Origin: Hemerocallis citrina
Lineage: Eukaryota; Streptophyta; Magnoliopsida; Asparagales; Asphodelaceae
Direction: 5' to 3'
Length of the DNA: 64,000 bases
Assembly: GCA_017893485.1 (NCBI GenBank)
Contig: CM030366.1
Span: 199,359,835 to 199,423,834 of the forward strand
Shown in pieces: positions 29,899 to 39,802 of this stretch. The notes below the pieces were generated by a model. The model did no database searches. It saw only the letters and a program-made list of their open reading frames with translations, and was not told the DNA's origin. How positions within the stretch are numbered: the stretch's first letter is position 1; each line of letters begins with the position of its first letter. Position numbers and translations under genes: made by a program.

Positions 29899-32800
29899 CT
29901 CCCCCTTAAACTTAATTTTGTCAACCATACCGAGCTTCGAGCAAAGTAACTCGAATTTACCTTTTGGTAATGACTTTGTGAAGATATCTGCAACATTGTC
30001 ATCGCTTCGAACTTCCAAAGCTTCAATTGTTCCATCAAGCACCTTCTCCCTTATAAAGTGATGCTCTAACTCGATATGTTTCGTCCTTGCATGAAACACC
30101 GGATTATTAGCCAACTTGATAGCACTTTGATTATCTCCATAAATTGCAACCGACTTATTGATTGGCTCGAACAAATCTTCAAGGAGTCTTCGAAGCCATG
30201 TACACTCTTGAGCTGCGAGTGTTGAAGCTTTATACTCTGCTTCAGTGGTAGACAATGACACCGTTCCTTGTTTCTTGCTACACCACGACACGCTTGTGTC
30301 TCCACATAAAAACACATAACCAGATGTTGATTTTCGATCATCTAGATCTCCACCAAAGTCAGCATCGGTGAAACCATAAAGAGAAACCTTGGCATTGTAC
30401 TTGTACACCAAACCCATGCCAAGAGTTGTCTTCACATACTTCAAGATCTTCTTTGCTGCTTCTAAATGTGGTTTCCTTGGTTCTTGCATAAAACGGCTTA
30501 TGAGACCTACCGCGAAGGCAATGTCAGGTCTTGTAATGGTTAAATATAGTAGACTTCCCACAAGAGAGCGATAAGGTCGAGGATCAGGTAGCAAGGACCC
30601 TTCATCGCGCTTAAGCCTTATGTTCACATCCATCGGAGTAGTACGTGTCTTTCCTTTGTGTACCCTGAACTTCTCAACAATCCTTCTTGCATAGCTTTGT
30701 TGACCGATGAAGATTCCATCCTTTACCCTTTCAACCTCCAAACCAAGAAAGTTATTCAACTCACCTAACTTCTTCATCTCAAACCTCACCGACATATCCT
30801 CTTGTAGACGAGCAATTTCAGCATCATCGTTCCCGGTGATTATCATATCATCCACGTAAAGAAGAACTACCACGTGGACTCCTCCATTCTTCTTGAAGAA
30901 TAGACTTGGATCCGAATTTGATGGTACATAACCGCAAAACTGAAGGAATTGAGCAAGTTTTCCATACCATGCTCGAAGAGCTTGTTTTAACCCGTACAAG
31001 GCCTTCTTAAGCTTACACACATAATCAGGATGCTCTCGTGATTTGAAACCAAGTGGTTGCTCCATGAAGATACTCTTATCAAGCTCACCGTATAGAAATG
31101 CATTCTTCACATCTAGTTGCCATAACTTCCAACCAAAGCTTGCGGCTAAAGATAGAAGTAAACGTACCGTAGTCATCTTAGCCACAGGACTGAAAGTCTC
31201 ATCATAATCTTCTCCATACTTCTGAGAGAACCCCCGAGCAACCAACCTTGCTTTAAATCTATCAATGCTTCCATCCGCTTTCCGCTTAATTCGATACACC
31301 CATTTACATGAAACTGGTTGAACATCCTTGGTTTTCGGAACCAAATCCCAAGTTTCATTCTTTATAAGGACATTCATCTCCTCTTCCATTGCGGTCTCCC
31401 ACTCTTGAACACCTTTAGCTTCATCATAAGATGACGGCTCTTCTTCATCTAATGGAGCGGCAAAATAACATGAGTAAGTAGTGACAAACCTTTCATCTCT
31501 GAACCGGGCAGGCTTAACAATATTCCTTTTAGGCCTTTGATTAGCCATGGAACCATGATCTTCATCATCATCTTCCTCTTGATTAGTGCTCTCCCTTTCA
31601 CCTTGCGTCTCTTTTTCAAGACTTCCGCTCACACTTGGCATTTGAGGAACTGGTTCATCAACCTTGAAGGAATCTCCACCTTCTTGTTCGACCAAGACTT
31701 GAGGTTGTCCATAATATGAGGAAACTTCGTCAAAGACAACATCACGAGACACGACGTACCTATGTGTCTCAGGATCCATGCACCTCCACCCTTTTCTTGG
31801 TTCATCATAACCGACAAATATGCATTTCTTCGCCTTTGCCTCCAACTTTGTTCTCTGAGAGTCGAACACATGGACGTAGCAGATTGATCCAAATATCCTG
31901 AGATGTTTCACCGTTGGCTTCTTCCCATGAACCATCTCATAAGGAGACTTCATGTTATTCGGACTTAGTGGCATTCGATTGATGACATATGCTGCACATC
32001 TCATGCCTTCCGCCCATAAGGCTTTAGGCAAATTCTTGTCATGTAGCCAGCTTCTACACGTTTCGCTTAGATGTCGGATCTTCCTTTCTGCTACTCCATT
32101 TTGTTGAGGTGTATATGGGCATGTAAATTCCCTCTTGATACCATGCTCTTGACAAAAAGAGAGGAACTCCTTTGACATAAACTCTCCTCCATTGTCCGTC
32201 CTTAGGGTCTTGATCTTCCGACATAACTCGCCTTCCACGGTAACCTTGAATTCTTGAAATCTTGAAAATACTTCTGATTTTTCCTTCACAAAGTATACCC
32301 AGGTGTACCGTGAGAAATCATCAACGAACAACAACATGTAACGAAACCCGGAATAGGAGGGTGTTCTTGTTGGACCCATCAAATCGCTATGGATCCTCTC
32401 CAACGGAGCGCTGCATCGTGAAGTGGAGTTGTCAAATGGAAGCCTATGTGATTTTCCATATTGACAACCTTCACAAAGTTTTCCTTCATCTTGAATCTTC
32501 AACCTTGGGAGCCCATTAACCAAATCCTTATTTACCATAACTTTGAGCTTAGTCATATTTATATGACCAAGTCTAGCATGCCATATAAAGACATTATCAT
32601 TGGTGCTCATCTTCTCAACATATGAGTTGGAGGCCGATAAAACATATAGATCTTTAACTCGTGCTCCGGTGTGAACCACATCCGCCTTTAACTCTTTAAT
32701 ATTCTTTAAAAATTTGACGTCACTTGGGCCAAATAAAACGTAGTTACCTGAGTCCACCGCATTTACCACAGAGAGAAGATTCTTCCTTACTCCAGGAACA

Positions 32801-33900
32801 TGATATACATTCTTGAGAGTTATTGGGCTTCCATCATCTCCTTTAATGACAATAGTCCCTTCCTTCTCAATGCGGTGGATTGAATTATCCGCGATAATGA
32901 TGGCTTCTTTCCCGTCATGACACTGAAGACTATAAAATAACTTCTCGTCTCCGGTAATATGATGGCTACAACCAGAATCCACAATCCAATCATTTCCAAG
33001 ATTTTTAGTTGTGGATGTACCTAAAGATGCAGCCTCCACCGTGAAACATTTTCCCCATGCTTCGTCTTCAGTGTGACCCTTTGATCCCGCCATATTTGTT
33101 TCTTTCAACTTAACTCGGCAATCCTTTTTTAAGTGCCCAAGTTTCCCACACCGGTAGCACTTGAATCGCTTCTTGTCTCCCATAGAAGATCTTTCTCGTC
33201 CATCATTATTTTTTGTATCACTATCCTTGAACTTGGCTCTAAAACTTTGTTGCCTCCGAGCTACAAACGCGCTCCCCGAGTCATCATTGACTTTAACTCC
33301 CGCCATTTGCATGGCTAGTGATTCTTGCGAAGCTAGTAGATTTTCGAACTCCTCCATGGAAGGTTGTGTAGCCCATCCTTGAACTGAAGTAACAAACGGT
33401 GTATATTCGGGTCGTAAAACATGAATAATAGACCGCTTCATCCGAGCTTCTGAAATCGACTCCTCCGGATTAAGAGTATTAATCTCTGAGCAAAGGTTTT
33501 TTACCTTGATAAAGAACTCTGAGATTGAAGACTCCCCCTGCTTTGCATTCGCCAACTCGTTCTCTAATAATTGTAGCCGAGCCTCGTTCTTCTTGTTGAA
33601 CAATTGATCTAACGCTTGCCAAATCGAACTAGCGGATTTACACCTTGAGACATGCTCAAATACTCCCGAGGATATTGACCTCTTCAAAGCAAACTCCGCC
33701 TTGGCATTTTTCTGTGTCCACTCCTTTGTCGCTTCCGCTATTGCAGCATCTCCCCTTGGTGGTGTTGTGCTACTACCACCGACGACATCCCATAAGTCCT
33801 CACTAACCAAGTATGACTCCATACATGACTTCCATAACCGGTAGTTAGATTGGTTTAAGATCTCCATTCCCAATCCAACAACACGACCCATTGATTCCAT
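29893..33900 (-). CDS. Gag-pol polyprotein of the TA...CA copia element
   Basis: 1335 codons without stop or frameshift; ATG at 33900 (MESMGRVVGLGMEILNQSNY). Order: gag with the NYRLWKSCMESYL start; CCHC knuckle CGKLGHLKKDC (about 33120-33160); protease WIVDSGCSHHITG; pre-integrase WHARLGHINMTKL; integrase with HSDLMGP, RTDNGGEF and GVAERKIR; RT with LDVKNAFLYGEL and YVDDM (30847-30858); RNase H with FTDADFGGDLDDRKSTSGY and STTEAEYKAS. The usual KQAPRAWY of copia RT reads KQALRAWY here. The stop TCA (complement) at 29893 lies six bases into the 3' LTR. The lineage was not resolved (Ale- or Ivana-like). It may be functional, although its 5' LTR is disrupted. Confidence 0.93.
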   Translation of the reverse strand: MESMGRVVGLGMEILNQSNYRLWKSCMESYLVSEDLWDVVGGSSTTPPRGDAAIAEATKEWTQKNAKAEFALKRSISSGVFEHVSRCKSASSIWQALDQLFNKKNEARLQLLENELANAKQGESSISEFFIKVKNLCSEINTLNPEESISEARMKRSIIHVLRPEYTPFVTSVQGWATQPSMEEFENLLASQESLAMQMAGVKVNDDSGSAFVARRQQSFRAKFKDSDTKNNDGRERSSMGDKKRFKCYRCGKLGHLKKDCRVKLKETNMAGSKGHTEDEAWGKCFTVEAASLGTSTTKNLGNDWIVDSGCSHHITGDEKLFYSLQCHDGKEAIIIADNSIHRIEKEGTIVIKGDDGSPITLKNVYHVPGVRKNLLSVVNAVDSGNYVLFGPSDVKFLKNIKELKADVVHTGARVKDLYVLSASNSYVEKMSTNDNVFIWHARLGHINMTKLKVMVNKDLVNGLPRLKIQDEGKLCEGCQYGKSHRLPFDNSTSRCSAPLERIHSDLMGPTRTPSYSGFRYMLLFVDDFSRYTWVYFVKEKSEVFSRFQEFKVTVEGELCRKIKTLRTDNGGEFMSKEFLSFCQEHGIKREFTCPYTPQQNGVAERKIRHLSETCRSWLHDKNLPKALWAEGMRCAAYVINRMPLSPNNMKSPYEMVHGKKPTVKHLRIFGSICYVHVFDSQRTKLEAKAKKCIFVGYDEPRKGWRCMDPETHRYVVSRDVVFDEVSSYYGQPQVLVEQEGGDSFKVDEPVPQMPSVSGSLEKETQGERESTNQEEDDDEDHGSMANQRPKRNIVKPARFRDERFVTTYSCYFAAPLDEEEPSSYDEAKGVQEWETAMEEEMNVLIKNETWDLVPKTKDVQPVSCKWVYRIKRKADGSIDRFKARLVARGFSQKYGEDYDETFSPVAKMTTVRLLLSLAASFGWKLWQLDVKNAFLYGELDKSIFMEQPLGFKSREHPDYVCKLKKALYGLKQALRAWYGKLAQFLQFCGYVPSNSDPSLFFKKNGGVHVVVLLYVDDMIITGNDDAEIARLQEDMSVRFEMKKLGELNNFLGLEVERVKDGIFIGQQSYARRIVEKFRVHKGKTRTTPMDVNIRLKRDEGSLLPDPRPYRSLVGSLLYLTITRPDIAFAVGLISRFMQEPRKPHLEAAKKILKYVKTTLGMGLVYKYNAKVSLYGFTDADFGGDLDDRKSTSGYVFLCGDTSVSWCSKKQGTVSLSTTEAEYKASTLAAQECTWLRRLLEDLFEPINKSVAIYGDNQSAIKLANNPVFHARTKHIELEHHFIREKVLDGTIEALEVRSDDNVADIFTKSLPKGKFELLCSKLGMVDKIKFKGEY
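29899..29910 (-). other. Polypurine tract of the TA...CA copia element
   Basis: TTTAAGGGGGAG on the minus strand, directly against the 3' LTR and inside the final codons of the polyprotein frame. Confidence 0.75.
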
Positions 33901-33954
33901 ACTTAGAATAAACCGAGCTCTCTTAAACCCTGATCTTGATGAGCACAAGATTAG

Positions 33955-33970
33955 AATGGCTCTGATACCA
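33955..33970 (-). other. Primer-binding site, initiator tRNA-Met
   Basis: TGGTATCAGAGCCATT on the minus strand abuts the 5' LTR at 33971 without spacer. Confidence 0.9.
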
Positions 33971-34091
33971 TGTAGAGAAAACTCTGATAGTGCTTAGCAC
34001 TAGCCCAAGACCGTAATACCCGAGAAACCCGAGTGAAACCAAGAGAAGAAACCCTCTAAGTATGAAGAATGATATGGAAGAATACTAAGAA

Positions 34092-34370
34092 TGTAACGCC
34101 CCGCCCCAATGCTCAGACAAATTATAAATACTATGTAGTTCCACTGCCCACCACAGGCTACCTCTCAAAAGGTGGTTAACCGAATTGGTGACTCTTGATC
34201 CTCGGCAATAGTATTTATACTCTGATTATCCTCGCAAATTCCCGATATGGGACTAAATTACTCAAATCTCTCACAAATCTCACGGACCAGTCGACTGCTG
34301 GCAGTACCAGTCGACTATCCTCTATCAGTCGACTGCTGGCAGTACCAGTCGACTGATCTGGGGTATTACA
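34092..34370 (-). repeat. Terminal repeat 1 of the TRIM
   Basis: 279 bp, TGTAACGCCCC to GGTATTACA. The right part holds four CAGTCGACTG/CAGTCGACTA words, mostly perfect 10-bp palindromes arranged as a duplicated block. Confidence 0.9.
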
Positions 34371-34581
34371 TACACCCCCCCTTAGGAATCAGCGTCCTCG
34401 CTGAGCACAGGGCACACCTCAGTGTAGGACCGTCCTTTCTAGCACCTGGCATGCTTCGTGAATAGGCCCCCTTCCTTCAGAGGCACCCTTTCATCACGCA
34501 AGCATATGTACCCCACGAATAGGCCCCCCTCCTTCGGAGGCACCCTTTCATCGTGCAGATACACCTGGTGAGTCGAAAGTC

Positions 34582-34594
34582 GGCTCTGATACCA
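34582..34594 (-). other. Primer-binding site of the TRIM
   Basis: TGGTATCAGAGCC on the minus strand, two bases from the terminal repeat at 34597. Confidence 0.85.
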
Positions 34595-34596
34595 TT

Positions 34597-34875
34597 TGTA
34601 ACGCCCCGTCCCAATGCTCAGACAAATTATAAATACTATGTAGTTCCACTGCCCACCACAGGCTGCCTCTCAAAAGGTGGTTAACCGAATTGGTGACTCT
34701 TGATCCTCGGCAATAGTATTTATACTCTGATTATCCTCGCAAATTCCCGATATGGGACTAAATTACTCAAATCTCTCACAAATCTCACGGACCAGTCGAC
34801 TGCTGGCAGTACCAGTCGACTATCCTCTATCAGTCGACTGCTGGCAGTACCAGTCGACTGATCTGGGGTATTACA
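34597..34875 (-). repeat. Terminal repeat 2 of the TRIM
   Basis: 279 bp. Differs from repeat 1 at two sites (GCCCCGTCCC versus GCCCCGCCCC, and GGCTGCC versus GGCTACC). Confidence 0.9.
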
Positions 34876-35245
34876 AAGAAAATACTTGAAAGATTTTTAG
34901 AGAGAATTAGAGAACTTATGAAGAACACTCTTTCTTTTACTTGCTTTTTATTTATTTGTTCAACTTGTTTACAAATGGGAGAGGAAGGAGCAATTTATAG
35001 GCTCCAAGATTACAAAATATCTTTCTAGAACTCTCTACCATAATATCTAGATTTTATGTCTTACAATTCCTAGAATTTTCTACACAATCTTTAGATAATT
35101 ATTTTATAGAATTCTCTAGAACATATAGAGGAGATGATAATATTTTATGATGTTTCTAGAGAATCTCTAGAACTTGGGCTTAATTTTGGGTTTGGATTAT
35201 GAACCCATAATTAAGCTTAACTCAAAATCAAGTTTAATTTCAATA

Positions 35246-35783
35246 CTATCTGTCTGCACCATCTCCATTAACTCTAGCTCATCTATGATAAGATTAAAAT
35301 TATCTTGATCAATGCGAGTTGGCCCTCTCCCTTTGTGTTCGTGCCTGAACCTAGTAATGTTGAAGTCCCCTCCTATGACCCAAGGACCTGCCCAGTAGTT
35401 CTTGATTTCTCTAAGTTCATCCCAGAATCGTCTTCTCTTTCTAGAGTCATACGGACCGTATACCGTCGTAACGACTTGTTCCCAATCATCACTTCTCCTT
35501 CTGATTCTAATAGACACCGAGAATTCTCCTATTCTGTGATCTACAACCTCGAACAGTGTATTGTCCACTGCTAATGCTATACCCCCCGAATATCCAACTG
35601 CCGCCTTGAATCTCCATTCGAAGTCTTTGGCCCATACGGGCTTCTGAAATTCGTCTGCCGTAGGGTTCTCGATCCTAGTTTCTTGGAGGCCACAAATGCA
35701 TGGATTTAATCTACTGATGGACTCACTAGTCTCTTTTTACCCCTTTGACGCATACCCCTAACATTCCAAAAGATGTATGACAT
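35246..35783 (-). pseudogene. LINE ORF2, endonuclease N-terminal part
   Basis: Starts at ATG 35783 (MSYIFWNVRGMRQRGK), the usual L1 endonuclease opening. It then shifts frame near 35735 and continues with LNPCICGLQETRI, YSGGIALAVDN, TTVYGPYDSRKR and the catalytic-site motif VIGGDFNITRF. This is the apurinic-type endonuclease that nicks the target. The frame is cut at 35246 by the copia insertion and resumes at 29412. Confidence 0.88.
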
Positions 35784-35841
35784 AAAAAACTAAATTTACC
35801 CCTATCTACATCACTCCTTGGGAAAGTTCTATCCCTTAGAT

Positions 35842-38079
35842 CTAAACCAACTTGATGTCCTGTCTAATTCTATTGGCATTTTGATATTGCTCTACCCTGG
35901 TGATGCCCATGTCCAACCCATATAAGCTAGCAAAGTATATAAGTGATTCATCGCTAAGCAAATTTAAAGCTGAAAAAATCTTAACAGGATTACCTCCACA
36001 AGCAGATGCTGGCTCTTTCCCTTTTGTCGCGGCCCTAATAAGATCTTCCTCACATGGTCCCTCTTTCCCCCACATATCTAATTGTCTCTTACTTTTTCTT
36101 GGGAGCTCTATATCTTTCTTTCCCGTGCTTCCCAAATCTGGAGGTGCACTCTCTTTGTCTCCTGCATCAAACTCAGTTACTGAAATGAGATTGTCCTCTC
36201 TGATCCCATCTAAAGCTCCTATCATTTCATCCTCTGAATGGAAGGGTACTAGCGAGGAACTTAATTTCGGATCTACAGCAGCAACAAAGGAGTTCTCCCC
36301 TTCCCCGTACCCTGGATCGAGGTCGGCACCCATTTCGGATTCAATCTGGATGATGTAATTTTCCTTACTTCCCTGAGCAGGAGGCCCACGAAACATTTCT
36401 TTGGGGTCAACAACAATCTGCTTCAGCCCACTGGGCCCAACAGCCACTTTAGAAGCCATTAAAGCCCTTAGGGCAAGCCGAATTGAACACTCCACTTCAT
36501 CTTTTGAGAAATTAACCATCTGATTGACGTCTACCTCATCGCTATGCCCAACGCGCCGCTGGAACGTCGCTTCCCTTTTCAAGATTCCCGGTATTAAGGA
36601 AACGTCGCGTCCCTCCGTCCCTTCGCAATTTCCTTTCGCCGCTGTCTCTTGTACGATCGTGTATGGATCTGCTGGAGAGCTCCGAGCAGGATTCGTAAGC
36701 AGTGGACGCACCTAATTCGCTTTGAATCAATCAGCCGGCTGTCGCAAGCACTCCCTCGCCATCGCTTTTGAGTGGCCCTAATTTAATCTCTCAAAATCCA
36801 ACGGTGCTCGGACGTCTTCAACCTCAGGTTCGCCCTCTCCTTCCTCTCTCTTTGATTCTCCCCGAAATGATACTGATTTTTTAACTTCGGTAATAACCTT
36901 AACTTCAAATCTTTCATCTTCAAAGTCGACACTGAACATTGAGGGTATATCTTGTTTGCTTACAACTCCGATGCGGATTCGAGCAAATTCAATGTTCGAG
37001 TGACTGAGAGTTCATCTGTCGATGTCAATTACCCTTCCGAAGCTTCTAACTACGTCTTGAAACCCCGATCGCACCCAACATTGGTAGGGGAGATTGTATA
37101 ACCGTAACCAAACAGAGTAAAGGGAATCAGCCTTCAATGCCCCAGTATTGCGAGCCCACTGTTTGAATGTCACGTAGAACTCCATGCCATCTCTGTCTCT
37201 ACCCTCAATCCCTTTCATAAGCACAAGTTCAGCAACTCTTTCTTTGTTTTGACAATGGACAAGGAAGTTGTTTTCTGCTCTCATCCTAGCCTCCCATTTC
37301 CATCCCATCTGAGGTTCAGTCGTAGCTTGAAGCAATTCTTCAATGTCGATGCGCTTCGGGTTCCCCGTATGAGCTCTAACAACCACCGAATTCTTATATC
37401 GATTTTCGAATTCTGCCATGATTGGAGTCGGAGAAACTTTAGCCAGAGCAACTTTCCTCCTCCCAGCTTCGCTCTCCTCTGTTTTACTACTTCCGGATCT
37501 GTCTATCGTCATCGGAATCACTGTCTCTTTGAGAGGACGTGGGCTCCGAGTAATGGCGTTAGGACATGCCGTGGAGATGTGACCCGAACGTTTGCATCTG
37601 AAGCAGAACCAATCGTTCTGACATTGGTAAATGGTATGGCCCCTTTGAGCGCATTTGTGACACAGTTGTTTGCCTCCGCTCCCATTGCCTTCCGATGATC
37701 CATTGCTTCTCCTACTCCCCTCTGGCTTGTGCTTCTTGGCCTTGACGAGAACCCACTCTCCTTCTTCGTCTTTTTTTTATGTGATGGCAGCCATTTCCGG
37801 TGAGCTCGAATGAGGTCTCGGAGCTCTGTGCTCTTCCTCCCTTCGAAAGCTACCTCTTGTTACCTCAGCGTAAGACCTTCCCCTGCTCTCAAACTTTTCA
37901 CGGTGAAGCTTCTTAGCATCTACATCTCTTCCAGCATCTCTTGAGTGATCTCTATGATCAGCTCTTGAGTGGGAGTAATTCTGTAGCTTTCTATCTCTCC
38001 CCTTCTCTGCTCCAAAGCTTGGATATCGACATTTGTTGGAAGCTTCAGACCTTTCAGTTTCCCTTCCTCTCTTTGCCAT
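35842..38079 (-). pseudogene. LINE ORF1, RNA-binding protein
   Basis: One frame (start ATG 38079, MAKRGRETERSEASNK) can be followed to 35842 with stops at 37777, 37012, near 36787 and near 36730. Order: a basic Arg/Asp/Ser-rich region, two CX2CX4HX4C knuckles (CHKCAQRGHTIYQC and CFRCKRSGHISTAC, about 37665-37570), a DUF4283-like domain (WKWEARMRAENNFLVHC, VWLRLYNLPYQCW), and an acidic C-terminal part with no known fold. The protein would coat LINE RNA. Knuckles placed before the DUF4283-like part are unusual; plant ORF1 more often has them after it. Confidence 0.85.
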
Positions 38080-38261
38080 CTCCTCAGTGGAGTTCTTGAA
38101 GCCTCTGTGCGCTGGGGTATGATCTCTGGTGTAGGAGGAATGGGGGGGTAGTCTCTCTGAGATTTCCTCTTTCCTATCTCAAAATCTCTCTCAGTTTCTC
38201 TGTCTCTCACAGTTTTAAAATTTCTCACTTTTTCCTGCTATGTGTTCATCTGATTGAAGTT

Positions 38262-38907
38262 CTGTAACATATTCTCCTCCGCCTCTTTATTAAAAAATTC
38301 TTTAGTTCAAGCAGTATCACAGTTAATACACACCAAAAAATAAACAAATAATCAAGTTAAGGCTGTAAATTTTAGAAGCTTCAGGTAAAAACAAGTGTAC
38401 AAATAATACCTGTTTGACTAGTTTATACTTTGCAAAACTCAATTAAATTTTAGTGTTACTTTACACACAATCAAATCAAATCACACATAGTATCCACCAT
38501 TATTTGCACTTAAATAACCCTAGATCTAAACGACACCCACAAGAACAAACAACCAATTAAGCGAAATTTCATCGGCAAAAATAATGAAAAAAAACTAATT
38601 CGTTCACTTACTCGAATCTGGTGGTGATAGAGAAGAGAAGCCATACTGAAGTTGGAGGAATAAACAGAGAGGAGAATTCAACGGCGCCCACGACGAGACT
38701 GCGTGTGGTCCGATGGTGATGGATCAAAATTGTAGCATGAATTAGGTTTTCTTGTGGTGGCCCTGGTGGGTATTTATATGGATGGAAAAAACAATCATTT
38801 CCCATGATTTAGGCTAATTTAATGAGATATTGTAGAACTTAAAGAGTCTAACTGATTTTGGAAATCGAATTGGGAGAGTAAATGATTTTGGAAATCATGG
38901 AATAATG
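38262..38907 (-). other. Possible first exon and promoter of a small host gene
   Basis: On the minus strand TATAAATA (about 38766-38773) is followed by a leader and ATG at 38644. Eleven codons (MASLLYHHQIR) lead to a strong donor, CGA|GTAAGT, at 38612. About 350 bp further, ATGTTACAG is an acceptor whose first exonic base (38261) is the first base of the LINE target site. Without the LINE the frame would run on to a TAA at 25995-25997, giving a 38-residue product with a hydrophobic C-terminus. The model rests on motifs only. Confidence 0.25.
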
Positions 38908-38916
38908 GAAATTTGG

Positions 38917-39793
38917 GAATTTTTTGCCGTACTAGGCCACTTTTTGATAGTATTTGCGTTTTTAGGCCAAGTCCCAAACTATTAGCGTTCGTGGGCTAGC
39001 CTCTGCCACGTCAGCAGCGACCGCTATTGGGAATAGCGGCATCTTCATAGATACCAATTTTGTGCCCCTACACTTGGCTGTGTACGAAAGGGATCAGGAA
39101 ATGAAGAGGTCGCTATTGGCACTAGCGACCTCTTCTAACTGAGGTCGCTAGTGGCAATCGCGACCTCAGATGGGCCCTCGAATGCTTCTAACTATGAGTC
39201 TTGGATGTTTATACTAAGGTCGCGATTACCAATCGCAACCACAGGTATGACAGGTCGCGATTGACATTAGCAATTATGCTGTTTGGCAAATCAGCTTATC
39301 CTCTGTGATGTTTATACTAAGGTCGCGATTACCAATCGCGACCACAGTTATGATAGGTCGCGATTGACATTAGCGATTATGCTATTTGCCAAATCAGCTT
39401 ATCCTCTGTGATGTTTATACTAAGGTCGCGATTACCAATCGCGACCATGGGTATGATAGGTCGCGATTGACATTAGCGATTATGTTGTTTGCCAAATCAG
39501 CTTATGTGAATGTGACTCATAATAGCCTACCACTGTGGTCGCTATTGGGAATAGCGACCTCATTTGGAAGAGGTCGCTAGTGGCATTAGCGACCTTCTTT
39601 ACACATACTCAGCACAATCCCCCCGCACTCTACCAAGTGTGGGAGTACAAATTTGGTGGATATGAAGAGGCCGCTATTCCCAATAGCGGCCACTGCTGAC
39701 GTGGCAGTGGCTAGCCCACGAACGCTAATAGATTGGGACCTGGCCTAAAAACGCAAATACTATCAAAAAGTGGCCTAGTACGGTAAAAAATTC
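38917..39793. mobile_element. Mutator-like MITE composed of hairpins
   Basis: 877 bp with long terminal inverted repeats (about 140 bp; ends GAATTTTTTGCCGTACTAGG and, from the right, GAATTTTTTACCGTACTAGG) and a 9-bp TSD GAAATTTGG at 38908-38916 and 39794-39802. The interior is an array of short perfect hairpins, including a 100-bp unit repeated three times (39215, 39318, 39420). No coding sequence. The 9-bp duplication points to Mutator-like transposase. Confidence 0.9.
39021..39691. repeat. Hairpin array inside the Mutator-like MITE
   Basis: At least nine stems of 8-12 bp with loops of 3-11 nt: 39021-39039, 39104-39134, 39140-39168, 39221-39243, 39321-39343, 39424-39446, 39537-39559, 39568-39596 and 39669-39691. 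Arms vary between stems but stay complementary, e.g. GGTCGCGATT/AATCGCGACC, GGTCGCTATT/AATAGCGACC and GGCCGCTATT/AATAGCGGCC. Confidence 0.85.
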
Positions 39794-39802
39794 GAAATTT
39801 GG

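Larger units (their letters stand above)
34092..34875 (-). mobile_element. TRIM (terminal-repeat retrotransposon in miniature)
   Basis: 784 bp in total: two 279-bp terminal repeats (34092-34370 and 34597-34875, two differences) around only 226 bp, with the TSD AAGAA at 34087-34091 and 34876-34880. On the minus strand a tRNA-Met primer site is at 34594-34582 and a purine tract (TAAGGGGGGG) at 34385-34376. No coding capacity; it must use enzymes of another element. The internal part contains two copies of a 60-bp unit (AATAGGCCCCC...AGGCACCCTTTCATC). Confidence 0.93.
29413..35245 (-). mobile_element. Ty1/copia element inserted in LINE ORF2, non-canonical TA...CA ends
   Basis: LTRs at 29413-29898 (486 bp) and 33971-35245 (486 bp plus a nested TRIM). 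The TSD CTATC is at 29408-29412 and 35246-35250. Read on the minus strand each LTR runs from TATTGAAATT to CTCTACA, so the ends are TA...CA instead of TG...CA. This is one of the known rare terminal motifs of plant copia elements. About five LTR substitutions are visible in 486 bp. The polyprotein frame is intact. It landed in the endonuclease part of LINE ORF2. Confidence 0.95.
33971..35245 (-). repeat. 5' LTR of the TA...CA copia element, split by a TRIM
   Basis: The two LTR parts, 33971-34091 and 34881-35245, match 29413-29898 once the TRIM and one copy of AAGAA are removed. The TATA region reads AATTTATA (34992-34999, complement TATAAATT) instead of TATAAATA. The TRIM lies on the downstream (R/U5) side of the promoter, between TATA and gag. 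Confidence 0.9.
26079..38246 (-). mobile_element. L1-type LINE, full length but inactive, with nested insertions
   Basis: On the minus strand: 5' end at 38246, ORF1 38079-35842, ORF2 from 35783, 3' end with a 10-base A tail (T at 26077-26086). The same 15 bp (CATCTGATTGAAGTT) lies on both sides, at 26064-26078 and 38247-38261, which is a typical LINE target duplication. Removing the copia element 29413-35245 plus one TSD copy joins the two halves of the endonuclease reading frame. Without the insertions the LINE is about 6.3 kb. ORF1 and ORF2 both hold several stops and frameshifts. Confidence 0.95.

Noticed and set aside
38608..38805. 65-codon minus-strand frame MGNDCFFHPYKYP...
   Set aside because: It overlaps the TATA-like motif and leader of the possible small gene in another frame; the splice-donor model uses ATG at 38644 instead.
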